64,000 nt of DNA from Trematomus loennbergii (taxonomy: Eukaryota > Chordata > Actinopteri > Perciformes > Nototheniidae): assembly GCA_012861695.1 (NCBI GenBank), contig JAAOOA010000439.1:124001-188000 (forward strand). The letters run 5' to 3'. Each line of letters opens with the position of its first letter. Within the stretch, counting starts at the first letter, position 1. Made by a program: the position numbers and the translations under genes. The notes under the pieces were generated by a model that saw only the letters and a program-made list of their open reading frames with translations, did not search any database and was not told where the DNA came from. This document shows, piece by piece, positions 38,901-53,900 of the stretch.

Positions 38901-41900
38901 TAAAACACTCGCCGGCAGCAACATCCAGGGTACTCTCCCAATCCGCTCAAACAAATCAGCTTTTGGTCATTTTTATGATAGTTCCCATTTGAAAGACAGG
39001 GCCAATAACTGGTTTTCCTCCGATTTCCACAGTGATATCACTAAAGGTTTTTCCTTAAGATATATTCACATCTAAGCGCTCAGGATGGCTGAACAAAAAC
39101 GTTGGGTGCAGCACTCTTTTGTTGGCGAATACTTCTTAATATTGGAAACATTTAAAAAGGTTACTATGTTGATAAAGGCCCCAACTGTTAAGTGTAAAAT
39201 TTAAAAAAGGCTGAAAACCTACACTGCCTGGGTGGAACTTGGAAAATGAAAAATCGTAATGTTGCTAATATCTCATGTGAAATACGTTGTCATATTAAAA
39301 AGGACATATTGCTTTTCTATTGAGTTGAGCTCTAACAACATGTCTTATGTCACAGATACTGTATATATTTAGAGGTTGCGTCACACTTACTCTGCCCTTC
39401 CTCTCCTCGATGTCGGGGCTCGGCAGGCGGGCCTTTAGTTTGACCGAGCCTTCCTTGAAAATATCTCCGAAGCCCACGCCTCTGATCTTCTTGGGCTGAG
39501 CAACTACTCCATTCCCTGAGGCGGGCTGAGGGGATGTGGGGGTGGAGCCGCTTTCCATTCCACTTCCATCTGCGGGTGAGATAAAACAGGGTGAGATGGG
39601 GGGTGATTTAATAAGTGTCCAGTCTTACTAGACATAAGACATTTTCGCTTCAAGACACAAGAAGGTGTTAAAATTGTGAATTCATAAAACTACCTAGTAG
39701 CAGTTTTTAGAATGTTAATACTCAAGATCAGATTTTTTTTTTAAAACAGATGCATGATGGAAACGATGGTATGATATTTGACACAAAATGATATGTTCTC
39801 ACATTGTTGCGTTTAAATGTAACCACTTCATATCCAAATAAGACAGACAAACAGGAAGTGAACACTAACAGGAACACGGTATGGGCTCTGCAGCGTTTAA
39901 AGACTGGTTCATGGAAAACTAAATGTGAACAGACAGTTACAGAAACCCTTGATCAGTGCTGCTGTTTCTTTAAGTTACGTTGCTGTTCCAGCTGTCGGTA
40001 CGCAGTGGAATGGACCATTTTCATCTTAACGGAAACAATACGATCATTTTTAAAGGTCACCTATCATGCTATTTTTAGGCAATAGCATAGGACTCTATAA
40101 AAAAACATGTCTAAGAAGTGTTTTGCTCAAAATACCAAACAGAGGGTGCGGAGCTTATGTCTGCTCATGCGGGAGATTCTACCGGCAGATTGTCAGCTAA
40201 ACAATGGCGTGATTAAACACCACATCATGTTCCAAACCACATCAAGGATTATTTCTGAAACAGTATGGAGCTCAAATGCTTTTTCTCTTGTCGGTTCACC
40301 ACAAGGACAGTTCCTTTTTATTTCCTGCTTCTTTACACATACTCTCTCCAGTACAGGTTAGCTCTGACTGTTAGCGATGCTTGCTAATGTAAACAAAGAC
40401 CTTATTAAGTCCAAAACAGTCGGCATTGATTCTGATACAGCAACGTTTCTGATAGGGCCTTGGGCGTAAAGCCAGCCCACATTTAGATATTATGTCATGT
40501 ACGACGCAAATCTGGATCAGCTCCGTTGTACCCCCGTTTTTAGAGAAGTGGGAAAAGAGAGGGTTTTATTTTCTGACACTTTGTGAGTCTCCTTACACAT
40601 CGGGGACACATATTTATGTATAAAAGACATCAAAAGTGCTTTTTCCCCAATAGGTCCCCTTTAAATCAATTTACCATTTTCAAATCAATATTGTAAGTCA
40701 AGTCGTTGGTTTATTTAGTACGTTGTTGTGTAATACGCGGAAAGACGAACATCGACAGGGTGGTCAGGATTCCCATGCGAAGCTAAGTAGCAAATTTGTA
40801 AAAGGTAGTTATGATATTTGACCCTACACTATATGTTCTCACATTGTAGCGTTTAAATCCCTTAATATCCAACCTCAAGCTGTGGATCCTTACATGTGCA
40901 CACACACCCCACACAGCAGTAGCTCCCAGTCATATAACTAGCAGACTAAAAGGCTCAGAAACATCCAGCTGCAGACTGAACACCCAGCCAAGCTGCTTGT
41001 TGAGACCTGTTTCACCTGTCCTGCAATGACAATCTGAACACCACCTTTTCTACGCTTCATTTCACTTACAATACAATCATAATGCAACAAAAACAACAAT
41101 TTCTAAATCTTCTGTCTCAACGAGTTCTCCAAAGTCTTGAACAGAGTCTGACAGAGATATTAGAAATAGACTCTGCGCAGATGACAGCCACAGTAACATT
41201 TAAGAAGAACCAGAAATTCAGTCAATTTGCTTAATTCAAGCCAATGCACTTGCCTTGGGCTTGTTCTGGTATCGTTCCTAACCAACATACATTTCCAGCA
41301 CACCTTTTTTAATGTTTGATCCCAACTGAGCTGCATCATTCACACTAATGAGGCCCATCTTGTTTGCAGTTGCTCTCTCACCAGTCTCTTCTGCCGCCGT
41401 GTCGTTGGACTCCCCCTCCTCTCCAGAGGCATCCAGCTCTTTGACAAAGTTGGAGGGAAACAGTCCTGACTTGCCGTTCGCGTTGCCGCTCCACCAGCCC
41501 TCTTCAACCTGCACAGAGAGGACATTAGGAGATATAATCCACCTGACATGGTAATGTTTTTGTCATTTGAAATGCAGCCTACTGCAAACACAACACTCAC
41601 ACCCTAACATCTGTCTTTGTTCTCAGTAACACAGTGAAAAATGATTGTGGTATTTATCTCTTGCAGATCTGCTTGGCACAGATACATGGAAACATGAAAC
41701 CAGGGTGGACAGGCTAATGGGAAAGTAAATGGATAATCATTGAAGACTAACAGGTATGTCCAAACAAGTATGTCTAAATCCCTATTAATTAAAGTAAGTA
41801 ATTATAATGAATTAACATACAATCATATGCTCTCTTGGACGCCACTGGAGTCTCTTTTGATAGAAAGTCATTTTACTCTTTGTCCTATAACGCACTTAAT

Positions 41901-44900
41901 CAAAACTTCTTTCTGCAATTCCAACAAAATCGCCTCTATTCGGAGGGTTTGAACGGTAGACTAAAAAAAGTCAACCAAACTGCTTTTTACTGTTCAGTTA
42001 AATACATTGGACACATTGTGAAGTGTTGTTGTGGCGTTTGATACACGTTACATATGTAAAAAGAAATGCATTCTCGCTTACTGACAATATGAAAGGAGTC
42101 AGGAATTGACTATGTAAGCAGTGTTTCCTGTGTTTAAAATACTTTGCATGTGCCTACTCATTTAAGTATATTTTCCAACCCACACATCCCTTTAATTTAT
42201 TATTAGCCCTTCATGTTGCGAACAGTTTAAAAACGCAGTCCTGTCTCTTTCCTGTTCTGACTTGCGGAACCACAAATAACTATTTAACAGTTGGAGTATA
42301 TTCAGTGGTTAAATGCATTAAGTGGTTGTAATGTACACCTATAACAGTGTCTCAAATGACAGACCAAAAATAGGTTGTTTATCCAAAACACTAAAAGGTG
42401 ACTAATGGAAAAAGGCAAGGCCATGGCAGATATCTCAAACATGTATACTCCCCCTAGCTTCTCCAAAAGCACTGTTATCAGAAGTGACGTACACATATTG
42501 GACATTTACATTGTATAAAGTCAAAGCATGCATTAAATACCTCTTCAGTGATGTCTACGATGTCTCCGATCTTCAGCTCCAGCTCATCCTCGTTCTGTGG
42601 CTGATAGTCAAACAGAGACTTGCACTGTCTCCTCTTAGGCTCTGTGAAAGGCGGGTCAACAAACACCAGCTTAGTTAACCAACCTGTTGTATGGCCTCAC
42701 ATGTGCATGTTGGTTAGTGCCAGTCTGAGTTTAATCAAAAGGGAAGGGCTCGGCTGTGTGGAAGAGCATGTTTTCATCTCTGCTAAAATGTCAAAAGCAG
42801 GGCGGTGTAAGACTTGTAAGCAAGCAAAGGGTTAATCAAGGAAGCAGGAGAGCATTAAAAATGCTCTGAGAATGTTCCAAAGGTGAGTCTGTGGCAGGCA
42901 GCAGGCACACCCTGCTCAACTATCTGAAAAATAACCATAAACAAGAGAAAGTATTGGTGTGATAGTGTTTAAAGACGTTTTCAGCAATGCAACAAAAGAT
43001 GCCGCATGCATTTGAGCTGATCCATGAAGGAGAATATCAACTTGGCAGTAACGCAAGCAGTTTATTTGTCAGCTACAACTCCTCAAGCCTCAGGCCAAGT
43101 TCCCATGTCTTTGCTTGCCACCTGCTGATTAAAGTGAAGAGGGTTAGCCCCACATTTGGCATCTACTCTAGCTCATTGTTAATTAAGGTAGGCTCACTTT
43201 TAATGTGTACCAGCTACATAGTTGTGCGTTGATGACCTATTTTTGTAGGCCGCCCCGGATGTTAGCATCACAAAGGCTCCCTCAACATAAAATGTCATTG
43301 GATTTGGGAAATATTACAGAAAACGTGTTGTTGGGCCGGATCATTTCCCCACACCACTTTAATGATTTCTGAAGCGTAAATGCAATCACCAGAAGTAGAA
43401 AGCTAATGTTAGGCTGTAAAGGGACTACATCATAATCACATGACTTCCCGTCACAATCGCTGTTTTTAAGACTCATATGAGCTTCAAACATTAATCAGTG
43501 GGGTATTTACTTACATATTTGATGCTGTAGAACAAAAAGTAAAACATCTCTTCAGCTTGTGTAACCACAGATCTTATATCAGGCATCTAACTACAAACAA
43601 CTTAAAAAACCCAATGACTTTGAGACAAGGGAATCAGAAGGTGGTCAAATAACTACTCATTTCCGGGTCCTTCCTGCACCACTCTATTCTCCTTTTAATG
43701 AAAATGAATGGAATCACTGTTTCTTCAATTAGTAGATGATCTATCCATCCTGAGCCAGTTGTCCTATTATACTGTATGTCAATTGGTATTGCTCAAACGC
43801 AAAACATCACCATTAGCAGCTTTTTACAGTTGCATTTTTCCCTGAAGTTGAGGTCCTAAAAAAAACATGCCATTATGTAAGAATAGAAACTGTGGCTAGG
43901 TTGAAAAAGACAAAGAAAAAACTCATGATAGGATCTTTGAGCAAGACTGGACACGGTGCTGGTATGCAACACACACATATGCATGAGAGGATACACAAGC
44001 CCACAGACAGCACACACAGGTGAAAACATGTTTGCTAATAAGTGTTGACCCATTGCAACCACAACTCATCCAGGCAGTTATACACATGTGACTACTGCAT
44101 CTTACTCTTTGAAGCTGCTGGGGGTTGAGGCAGGAAGCCCCCGGTGGGGATGCCGATGGTGCTCATTCTCTGGACCAGGTTGGCCACGTTTCCTGCGCTC
44201 TTCTCTCTCCTTAGAGGCAGAGAGGCTTCTTCTTTCGGCTCAGTCTTTGTTTCCTTGACCTCTTTGGATTCCTTCTTCAGTTCCTAAAAAAAAAAAACAC
44301 ACAGGACACAGGAATAAGTCATAAGGCTGGTTTTCCCCCTGGTTTTTAAATGGTTCATTTGGTACCTTTTATACAAGATAATGTTTTATCATGTCACTAT
44401 ATCCAGACAGTAGAAATGAGCCAAAACTCCCAAAAGTAAACCATCCAATCAAAGCCAAGTATTACCTGGAGCAAACTAGGCAGCCTTAATACTGATTGAT
44501 ACCTGCAACCTAAATTAATTACAAATTAAAAAAGAAACAATTACATTTTTAAACCAATTATATTATACTAACATAACAGGCTTAAAGCCAGGGGGAGTGT
44601 CTGCAGGTATGTTTCAAACAAAACAACTATTATAAGACATGACATGTTATATGTTCACACCCAAGCCCAGTAGTGTAGTAGCAATGCGCTGCGGCCACAG
44701 TTCATATCCACAACACATCTGACTCGTTGGAGCTAATCTGCACCACCCAACTCGCTTCAATATACCCTAATGAAGATCTGATTGGAACCCGACTAGAAAA
44801 CCGCCAACTTTGTGCATTATATGAGCATAATTGTTCAGAATGAATCAATAGACATAGCAGCTCTTTCTCACACACTCACACCCAGCGCACACCTCAGGCC

Positions 44901-47900
44901 GCCGGAAATAATGGATTTTATTTTTTATTATTTCATAGGTACAGTTACATTAATCTGTAAATAGAGAGGCTATTTTTCACCCTATTGAGACACATTTCAT
45001 TTAAAATAACAAGTTAATACAATCAATAAAAACATGCAACATATAGTACTGGAAATGTTGATAAAAAACAATAAAACAAACACTACATATCAAGAGAAAA
45101 AGGACAGGTTAAAGCACAGGCAGTGCAGACAGACGGTGGGTTGTAAGGTGCAGAAGATTGGATCAGTGTTGACAGAGCTGATTCCTCCCTAACCATTATG
45201 GCCTGATCAATAGCAATTTGTTTGAACTTGAGCATAACGACAAAATAATAGACCAACTGACCAGAAGGAGTCAGCCTTACTCACTTTAAAGCTTAACATA
45301 CACTCACTTACTTTTTCAGTATTTGAGGGAAAAACACAGGCACTGCAACGAGTGGATTTATATTTAGTCAGCCCTGCCTAGTTTGACAGTTTGGTCGGAG
45401 TTCCCAGGCAGTGATTGACATGTTACCATATCTAAGAAGTATCAACCACAGACTTGTCTCTGATTGGTTGTTCTTTCAGGCCCAGTGAATATTTTAAATG
45501 CCATAAGGAGCACGATGAGGAGGCAGAGGAACCAGATTTTCCTTTAAAGATGATCAGTTACCCGTACTAATATCTTTATATCAGGATAGATTGATAGTTT
45601 CAGAAAAGAGGCTTAAAAGTTGTTTCAAAAAAGTTGCAAAATGAAAATTAAATGCAGCATAATTAGTTGTTACTATCATACTATAGTTATCATTCAAACT
45701 ATAAGATGTCAAAAAAATAAAATCAGTATTTTTATTTTCATTCTTAACTCGATTTTAAATATAGATGCATTTACTACTCAAACTCCTGATCAATCAGTAC
45801 CAGGAAATAATATTATTATCATATTTAATTAAGACAATTCTATGTTTAAGATTAGGACGCCCTACAATACATCAAAAGGAAAGTTACTCAGATAAAATTA
45901 TTTAAAACATTGAAATAAAGAAATTGGATATTATGTTATTTTGCAGACGACTTGTTGCAAACAAAGCTACATTTATGCTCGCTGCTGTAGCCGTGGTTTA
46001 ATCACAATTTCCTCAGAAATGCATTACCATACAAAACATCTATTTAAATATACATTTAAAAAACAACACATGTTGAATAAGATCTGTCAGAGACACAATA
46101 GGTGATAGTGGTAAAGGTGACATTAGACATACTAGATCAAATAATGTTTGTCAAAAAGCCTCTTATTAAAAAATTACATTTAGAATCTTAAGCATTTGTC
46201 TTTATCAAGTGAGTTGCAGGATTGATCAAGACTGTGAAGTGGAACAGAAAGGTAACATGTGAAACAATATGCATCAGTTTCAGATAACATAAGGAGAAGT
46301 GAAAAGTGTGTGAGAAGAATGTTCTGGTGAGCTGAAGAGACACAGGAAAAGACCACAACAATGGCTTTGTGTGTAGGGGCTCAGTGCAACATTGTACTAG
46401 TTACTCATGCTAAAAGTAGCCACTGCTAATGATCCCAATGATCCAATCAGTCACATAGCCAGGCAGTAAAGCAGCTGCCTGGGAAACTCCCTGACAGCAG
46501 CACTAAGTCCACATCACACCTTCACTAAATAGAGTCAGGAATAACATACATTATGTGTGCATAAGTACATTTTTCTATAGCCATTCATACTTAGCAGGTT
46601 CCAGCATGCACTGGGAAGACTGAGGTAGAGTACACATTGAACAATCAGCAGACTATGACAAGGCTAAAGACATATAACTACATTTGCACGTAACGGTCAC
46701 TGAAATGTCTCCAAATAACCAAACTGCATTTTTAGTCCTTAACCTAAGAGAGACCCCGGTACCGGGGCACTGCTGCAACATCTTGCAGGAAACAGTGTCT
46801 GAGGGCATGTTCATTGAATAAACTATGAATGTTTTATATCCATGTAACAGGAAGAAACTCATCTAACTGATCTTTTTTTTTTTTTTTAAAGAAAACCCAC
46901 AATGCTAACACTGAGCCTCTGAATTAGCAACGAGCGAAAAATGCTAACACCTTACTGCACCCAAAATCACTCACAAAACCTTATTATTTATCTCTTCTCT
47001 ACATCCATGACATCGTTTCACATCGTGAGGTGACACAGAATCGATGGGTACCCACATTATCACTGAATTATACGAATTTGCGACGTTATAAGCACAAACG
47101 GACATCAAACAGGTGACGCTAGGTAGCTAAAAATGCTAACATTTTTACCTTGGCTCTGTAGTCTCTCCAAAGTGGTCTTCAATGGCATTAAAACGATAAA
47201 AACGCTGCTGAAGTTAATCCATAGGTTAATCCAATGTGTCTGTGTCCCTTTGAAATGATTTCTGATAATCCATAAACAATAAAACTGCTTTTCCGTTTCC
47301 AGATGTCAAAGCTAGAGATAGGTTCACTCTGATGAAAACTGCATGCGCGAAGCCCCTACCTTTTCTTTTCACAATGAGTGTGTGTGGGGACTCCCCCTTC
47401 GATTCTATTGGCTCTAACGGTCAGAAAGAGGTGTCAACCATCAAAATCGAGCCAGAGATATGGAAAATCCACCCAAATGACCCCAGAAGTGGTTTCTTTT
47501 TGCTAAATCTCTCTAAAAAGGTCAAATGTCACTTGTTTTGCATCAATCTTGATACAGGGTACTTATTATATGTTGTACTTTGGATTCCTAAAGCTTTTAG
47601 TCTACCTTACCATCATCCAAGGGTAGTTTTCACTATAATTAAAAAGAATTTTTGGACGGACACTATAATTTACAGTTTTTTACTATGTAAAATCTGAATT
47701 TTCTTTAAAATAAAAAACATCTATATTGATTCTGACTTTTCTACATCAACTCACAGGTTTATCATTACTTTGAGAAAAAAGATTATTAATTAACCCTTTT
47801 AGAAGGGAAGATATGGTCATTTGTTCTGGGAATGTCATTTTCGAGCCTGAGACCTGAAAAACAGGCTCAGGGCTTAAGAGGTTAAAGGTCACCTATCATG

Positions 47901-50900
47901 CTATTTTTAGGCAATAGCATAGGTCTCAGATATATACAAATTAGGGATGCTCCGATCGCTCGGTTACCGATCGAGATCTGCCGATACTCACTCTCTACCG
48001 ATCGATCGGTGCTCTCTAAACATGCCGATTCTCTGTGCACGGCAAAACAAGCTCGCCAAAATGGCTTCACCGGTCTGGCATTATTTTAAGATGTCCGAAA
48101 AAGACAGTAAAATAGCGGTATGCAACGTGTGTGTGAAGCAGAAATCCTGTAGCTCCACCCGCTGTGACGGACCGTGAGCGGAGTGAAACACACAAGAGTT
48201 AGACCTAACACACTTAGCTATTTTATCTACCTCTGGAACAAGCTAAACTAGTTATAAATATATTTATTCTTCACTGTCGGGTCACTCATTACTGGATCAG
48301 TGAGCTGCATGAGATACTGACAGGCTGTCAGGAGAGGGGAGAGAGAGGGGGAGAGAGAGGGAGAGAGAGAAAAGAGAGCGCTTCCGCTCATTTCTCCCGT
48401 GTTATTATCCAAAGTGAAATAATGTACATCATTTGAATGTAATAATTAAGTTGATTGTTGTTTGTGGAAGCTCCAGTGAATGAGCCCCATTAACTGAGTT
48501 TTAAACATCACTTTAAATGGAAGATTTAAAGTGATGTTTAAATCTTCCATTTAGGCCCCGCCCACTCGATGGATCGGCGATCGGTATCGGCCGATACTGA
48601 TTCCGTCGATCGTCCCCAAAATTGGCGATCGGAGCATCCCTAATACAAATATATAAAAAAACATGTCTATGAAGTGTTTTGTTCAAAATACCCAACAGAT
48701 CACCCATTCTAGCCATGCCTCATATCCCTCTATTTCACTTCCTGTTTCAAAAGTGCTGATTTTATGTATAAAGCTTTAAAAAAAAAAAAAAAAATTGGAT
48801 TAAAAAGAAGGGCGGAGCTGCGGTGATGAAACGCCATATCATGGATTATCAAGGATTATTTCTGAAACAGTATGGAGCTCAAAGGCTTTCTCTCTTGCCG
48901 GTTATACCACAAGGTGAGTTCCTTTTTATATCCTGCTTCTTCACACACATGCTCTCCAGTACAGGTTAGCTCTGAGTGTTAGCGATGCTAATGTAAACAC
49001 CGACCATATTACGTCTAAACAGTCGAGCATTGTTTCTGATAGCAACGTTTCTGCCGTGGGTCTGCATTGCCGATACGACGTCATATCGGACGCAACTCTG
49101 GTCTCCGTTTTTAGAGAGTTGGGTACGGAGGAAAAGAGACAGGGTTTTATTTTCTGACACTGCTTGAGTTCCCTGACACACCGGGGACACATATTTCTGT
49201 ATAAAAGACATCAAAAAGTGCATTTTGCATGATAGGTCCCCTTTAAAGGACATGGTTTGCTTTTGGAGTTGTTTATTACTACACACTAGGGTTGTAACCA
49301 CGTGCAGTTTAAACTGTATTTGTGGTAAACTCCTGTATTTATACTAATAGTTATCATACTGTGTATTTTTGGTTATCTACAGTTTTGAAAATAACTCACT
49401 TTAGCAAATGTGAGGTAAAGACTGAAGCACCTACAGTATATGTTAAATGTGTACTTTTATAGGACATAGTGGTTGTTATTTAATTATTTAACATGCTAAA
49501 GTACTGCTAACATGCAAACTAACATGCTTCATTTATATAACATGTCATTGTGACATGCTTCTTTTTTAAATCAAGTTTATATTAGGTGAACAGACTGGGT
49601 TTGAGTCTGTGATGAGCTTACTGCTAATTAAACTGTATGAATAAAACTGTTGAAACTACTGGGCTATCCCCGCCTCCTACATTGTAGCCCCGCCCACTTC
49701 CTCAACCATTTGTCATAAAAACTCTACAGAGAATTCCAGTGTCATTATGTGTTGCCCTTACCCGTTTGCTTAAGCCACGCCCCCTTCCATAACCCATGAC
49801 TCTTACGGGATGCATGCACAGAGTTCATGTCCAAGGGTGACACACTGCCTGCTGTCAGATACTATTTTATTGTTGCCTGGCGTCCCACCAGCATTTTGAT
49901 TGGCATGAATGTGAGAGGACCCGCTTATTAGAGTTATAATTATTTTATTTATTTTAATAAACTTGCCTTGCCTTCCCTTTATCTCAACAACTGCCTTGCT
50001 CTTGACATTAGATAATAAAGGCAAATAAGAAACACTTTTTCTTTATTCTCCATATTCTATGTATGTCTATGAACTTAGCCACCACACGACACTTGCTAGT
50101 AGTTAAGACTGAAGTCCTACTCTCACAGAGCCATTGCTGTAAAAGGCTCATAGACCAATGAAACAGGAACACTAATTGAGTATTGCAGAAGAAAAACGAT
50201 GAACATTCTAAGTTTCAAACTGCAGATCCACAGAGATACAGCTGGCAGGAAAACGGTAAAAAAACAAGTGTAAGATAAATGTGAACACTGAGGAGGTTCT
50301 TCCACTACTCTCAGGTGTCTGTATGAAATTATTAACAACACAGAAGACAGGTGTGTGGGGGATTCTGCTGAAACATCTGGGGTGTTAATAAGATGGCACA
50401 AACATATGGGCATCACTTCTTCCAGTATAGTCAGCTCACACAGGAATTTTCCAGAGCATGTTTGATATGCGTTATCGTTAAAGAAGTGAGCTCAGCAAGA
50501 AAAATACAAACATTCATGTAATGTTTGTTACTGAAGAGGTGATGCTGGCTGTGAGTCTTTGAAAGTGTTTAGGTACTCTGAGTGAACAATCTCTGTGGGG
50601 AAATAAATATCAGTTTTATAGTTTGTATAATCACCATTAGTGGCTCAGCGATGATACCTTAATTGACTTCATCTAATATAAATAGACTCCTATCACCAAC
50701 AAGGGATGAAACAAAAGGGAATGAGAGGACACTGTTATTAGAAGGGCAATCTTATGAATAATTATATATAATATATGAGCAAATATGCTTGTATGTTCTT
50801 TTGTATAGTATGTGTTTAAAGTTGTCTGCTGGTTTTTGGGGGTTTCCCTTCCCTGTAGTGTGCTCTATAGGTTTTTAAATGTTCTACAAAGATTAAAATC

Positions 50901-53900
50901 CAAAGTTCCCTCCAGAGGGAGTTTGCCTGCCTGCTCCATTAGACTCCTTTTTTAACTCTGTATACATGACATCACTATGTAACACTTGCACTTCTTTTGG
51001 CTAGCACTCCAACACATTGTATGTGATAGGCTAAGGGGCGGGACATCTCTAAGCGGTCGACCAATCACAACAAAGCCAGCCAGCTAACCAATCAGAGCAG
51101 ACTGGGCTCTGGTTTCAGACAGAGGGTGAAAAGAGATGCTGCAGCACAGGCAGTGTGAGAACAATAAAGAGCTTTTTGAACATTAAAGCATGGAGACATG
51201 TTTCAGTAGAGACTGAAATTAGAATAATATGTCCTCTTTAAAAGGTATTCCGTTATCCAGTAATTACTGTTTTTTGTTTTTTTTACCATTGATATATGTG
51301 AAGTTTGGCATATTTTAATCTCTCCACTCATGAGGTCCGATTAGAATAATTACCTCTAAGCACTGAGCCATTTGAACGCTTTAAGATAGGCTACAATAAT
51401 AATATGTGCTTGCTTCATCCTCTTAGTTTTTCAGGAATTTGCTGTACCAGTCATTTCAAGTATAATTGTTTATTTTTGCTCGCACGCAGCAACGCTCTGA
51501 AAGTCTTCATCAGGTCAGGATTGCTTTTTTTCAGCGCTCATAGCCCTGGTGAGCAGGTGAGGCTAGGCTAAAGTTTGCTTCTTAAATATCTAAGATAAGT
51601 ATCAATGGAATTAAATCAAATATTCTATTATTGAGCGCTTTATCCAAAGGCAAACTTAATGTAACAATATATTTCTGGTAGACAACGCCACAGCAGGAAG
51701 CAGTCAGGTAGAGGTTAGCGCTGTGACTGAGGCTTTATAAGTGGAATGATACTAGCGGTCAAGACACTGGGTTTTTTATTGTACCTTTTTGATTGAGAAA
51801 TGGCCTGTAACGCATAAAAGTTATTTGTGATCAAGTCAGCAGCAGTACGCTGTAATTAAAATGTTACGAGCCTTATTATGCCCGTGAGGATTTTTTTAAA
51901 ACGTATAACCCAAAGTAATCTACTTTACAATAAATCTATATGCCTTGATGTCGCCGTTCATTTTAACACAGATAATCATTGACCAGGACATGGATGTGTT
52001 TATAGGCATATTTTTGTTTGCTTATCCAACTTAATTTGTATGTACGTTTATCTTAGTTGAGTCTTAAAGTGGGAACTGTGGTCCTAACACTTAAAGCATG
52101 ATCAACCCCTGAATAAAAAAACTGAAAATATCAATAGCAACATTTTTGAGCTGAGCTATAAAATATTGTTTAACATTACAAAGGCTAAGAAAGTCCCATC
52201 AACATGGTTCTTATATTCACACCGTCAGAAAAAAACAGAAACACTACACAGATATATATATATATATATATATACATACATACGTACATAACCATCTTCC
52301 ATGATTAATACGATTATTTCAAGGACCCCTCATCAACAATATACATTCATGTCAATTACTCCTAGGTAACTATAATGAATCTCTCCTTACCATCTCCCCC
52401 CCAGACATGATTCGGCCCCCCGGCCGATCAGCTACAATTTAAAGGAAGCAGGAAGAGGACAACATCTCAGGCGACAGTAACGCAGTCGGGGGCAAAGTTC
52501 AATCAGCCAGCAGGCTCTTTAGAGGATTAACTATCCTAGCTCAGTGACTGTGCCAGGCTGTTTAGCAGATTACCTATCTCACTACGCAGGATTACAGACT
52601 GGGAAAAACAAGAGAGCAATGAGAGGGAAGTGAGGGTTTAAAGAAAGGAGGAAAGAGATGGGAGAAGATGCACTCTAGTCACTTATTTCACAGTGCATGC
52701 ACTGTGTAGGTGTCCTGCAAGCTGTAGACATTTTACGCAATATCCAAATAAAATACATTTTATAAATGTAGTCTTGCCAGCTCTTACCCTTGAATAGTCA
52801 CATTTAGAGACAAATGTGTATTAAACTAAAAGCATAATAATCCTGGGGCGCTCTCATTGCTAGTATACTACATGATGCTATAAGTATATTCAACTACTTT
52901 CAACTTATCCTGTCGATTCTGTTTCCCGTGATTTAATTTGAAATTCATTGAATTTTAAGCTTCAATTTGGTTACTTTAAAGGTCCCATGTTTTGGCCATT
53001 TCTACTGATCATAATTCCATTGTTGAGGTCTACTAGAATAGATTGACATTGTTCCAAAATCACATTGGTTTCTCATACAGCATCTCTGTATAGTATGTGT
53101 ATTCACTCTCTGTCCTAAACGGCTTGTTGGAGCTCCTGCCCCCCCCCCTCCCTATGAGCCCACTATGCTCTGATTGGTCAGCTCGCTCACTCTGTTCTGA
53201 TTAGTCAACCACCGTTACAGCTGGACATCAGTGTTTATGTGTTACAATGGCGTTTGTTAGCAACCAGAAAATGACACCAGTAATGACAAACAGATGAGAA
53301 TGCTGCGTGGGGTCTGGGTGCCGTGTTGGCGGGACGTTGTGAGGCTCGCTGCTCCGCCCTTTGAGGCTCGAGGAGCGGACAGTGTGAGCTGGATTACTGG
53401 TGTCGTTTCTGGTTGCTGGGTGGGGTCTGCGTCCACTTGGTCTATATCCAGCATCCAGGAAACACAGCGGAAATCCACCTCACACTGTGCGCTCCGGGAG
53501 CCTCGCAGGGCGGACTCCCGAGCTGCTCGGGAGTCCGCCCTGGCAGAGGGTGGACTCCCGAGCTGCTCGGGAGTCCGCTCCGGGAGCCTCGCAGGGCGGA
53601 CTCCTGAGCTGCTCGGGGAGTCAGAGCCGGAACTAAAATGAGTTCATCCGAACCTTTTTTACCCTCTTTTCCGTCCCTGCTAGAGAGCATGTACTTTCGT
53701 GGGAGAAAAGGGTCCTATGTCTGATTGGCTGGGCGGATTGCAAACCATTTTATTATCCTCGCATTAGCATTATTAGCATTAGCCCAGCGCACAAACGCAG
53801 AGAGACTAACTTATGGCAACACAAAAGAAACATGGGAGCGGTGTAGATGAGGAGGTGTCGGCGTTCTGGCGATTTACTCGGAAGGCTTCAGTAGAAGCTG

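Noticed and set aside
38686..39075. 129-codon plus-strand frame in intron 6
   Set aside because: No homology recognised and no supporting splice or promoter signals.
47332..47697. 121-codon plus-strand frame inside a TTAA element
   Set aside because: No recognisable piggyBac or other motif, no splice context, and it ends in a hydrophobic, low-information stretch.
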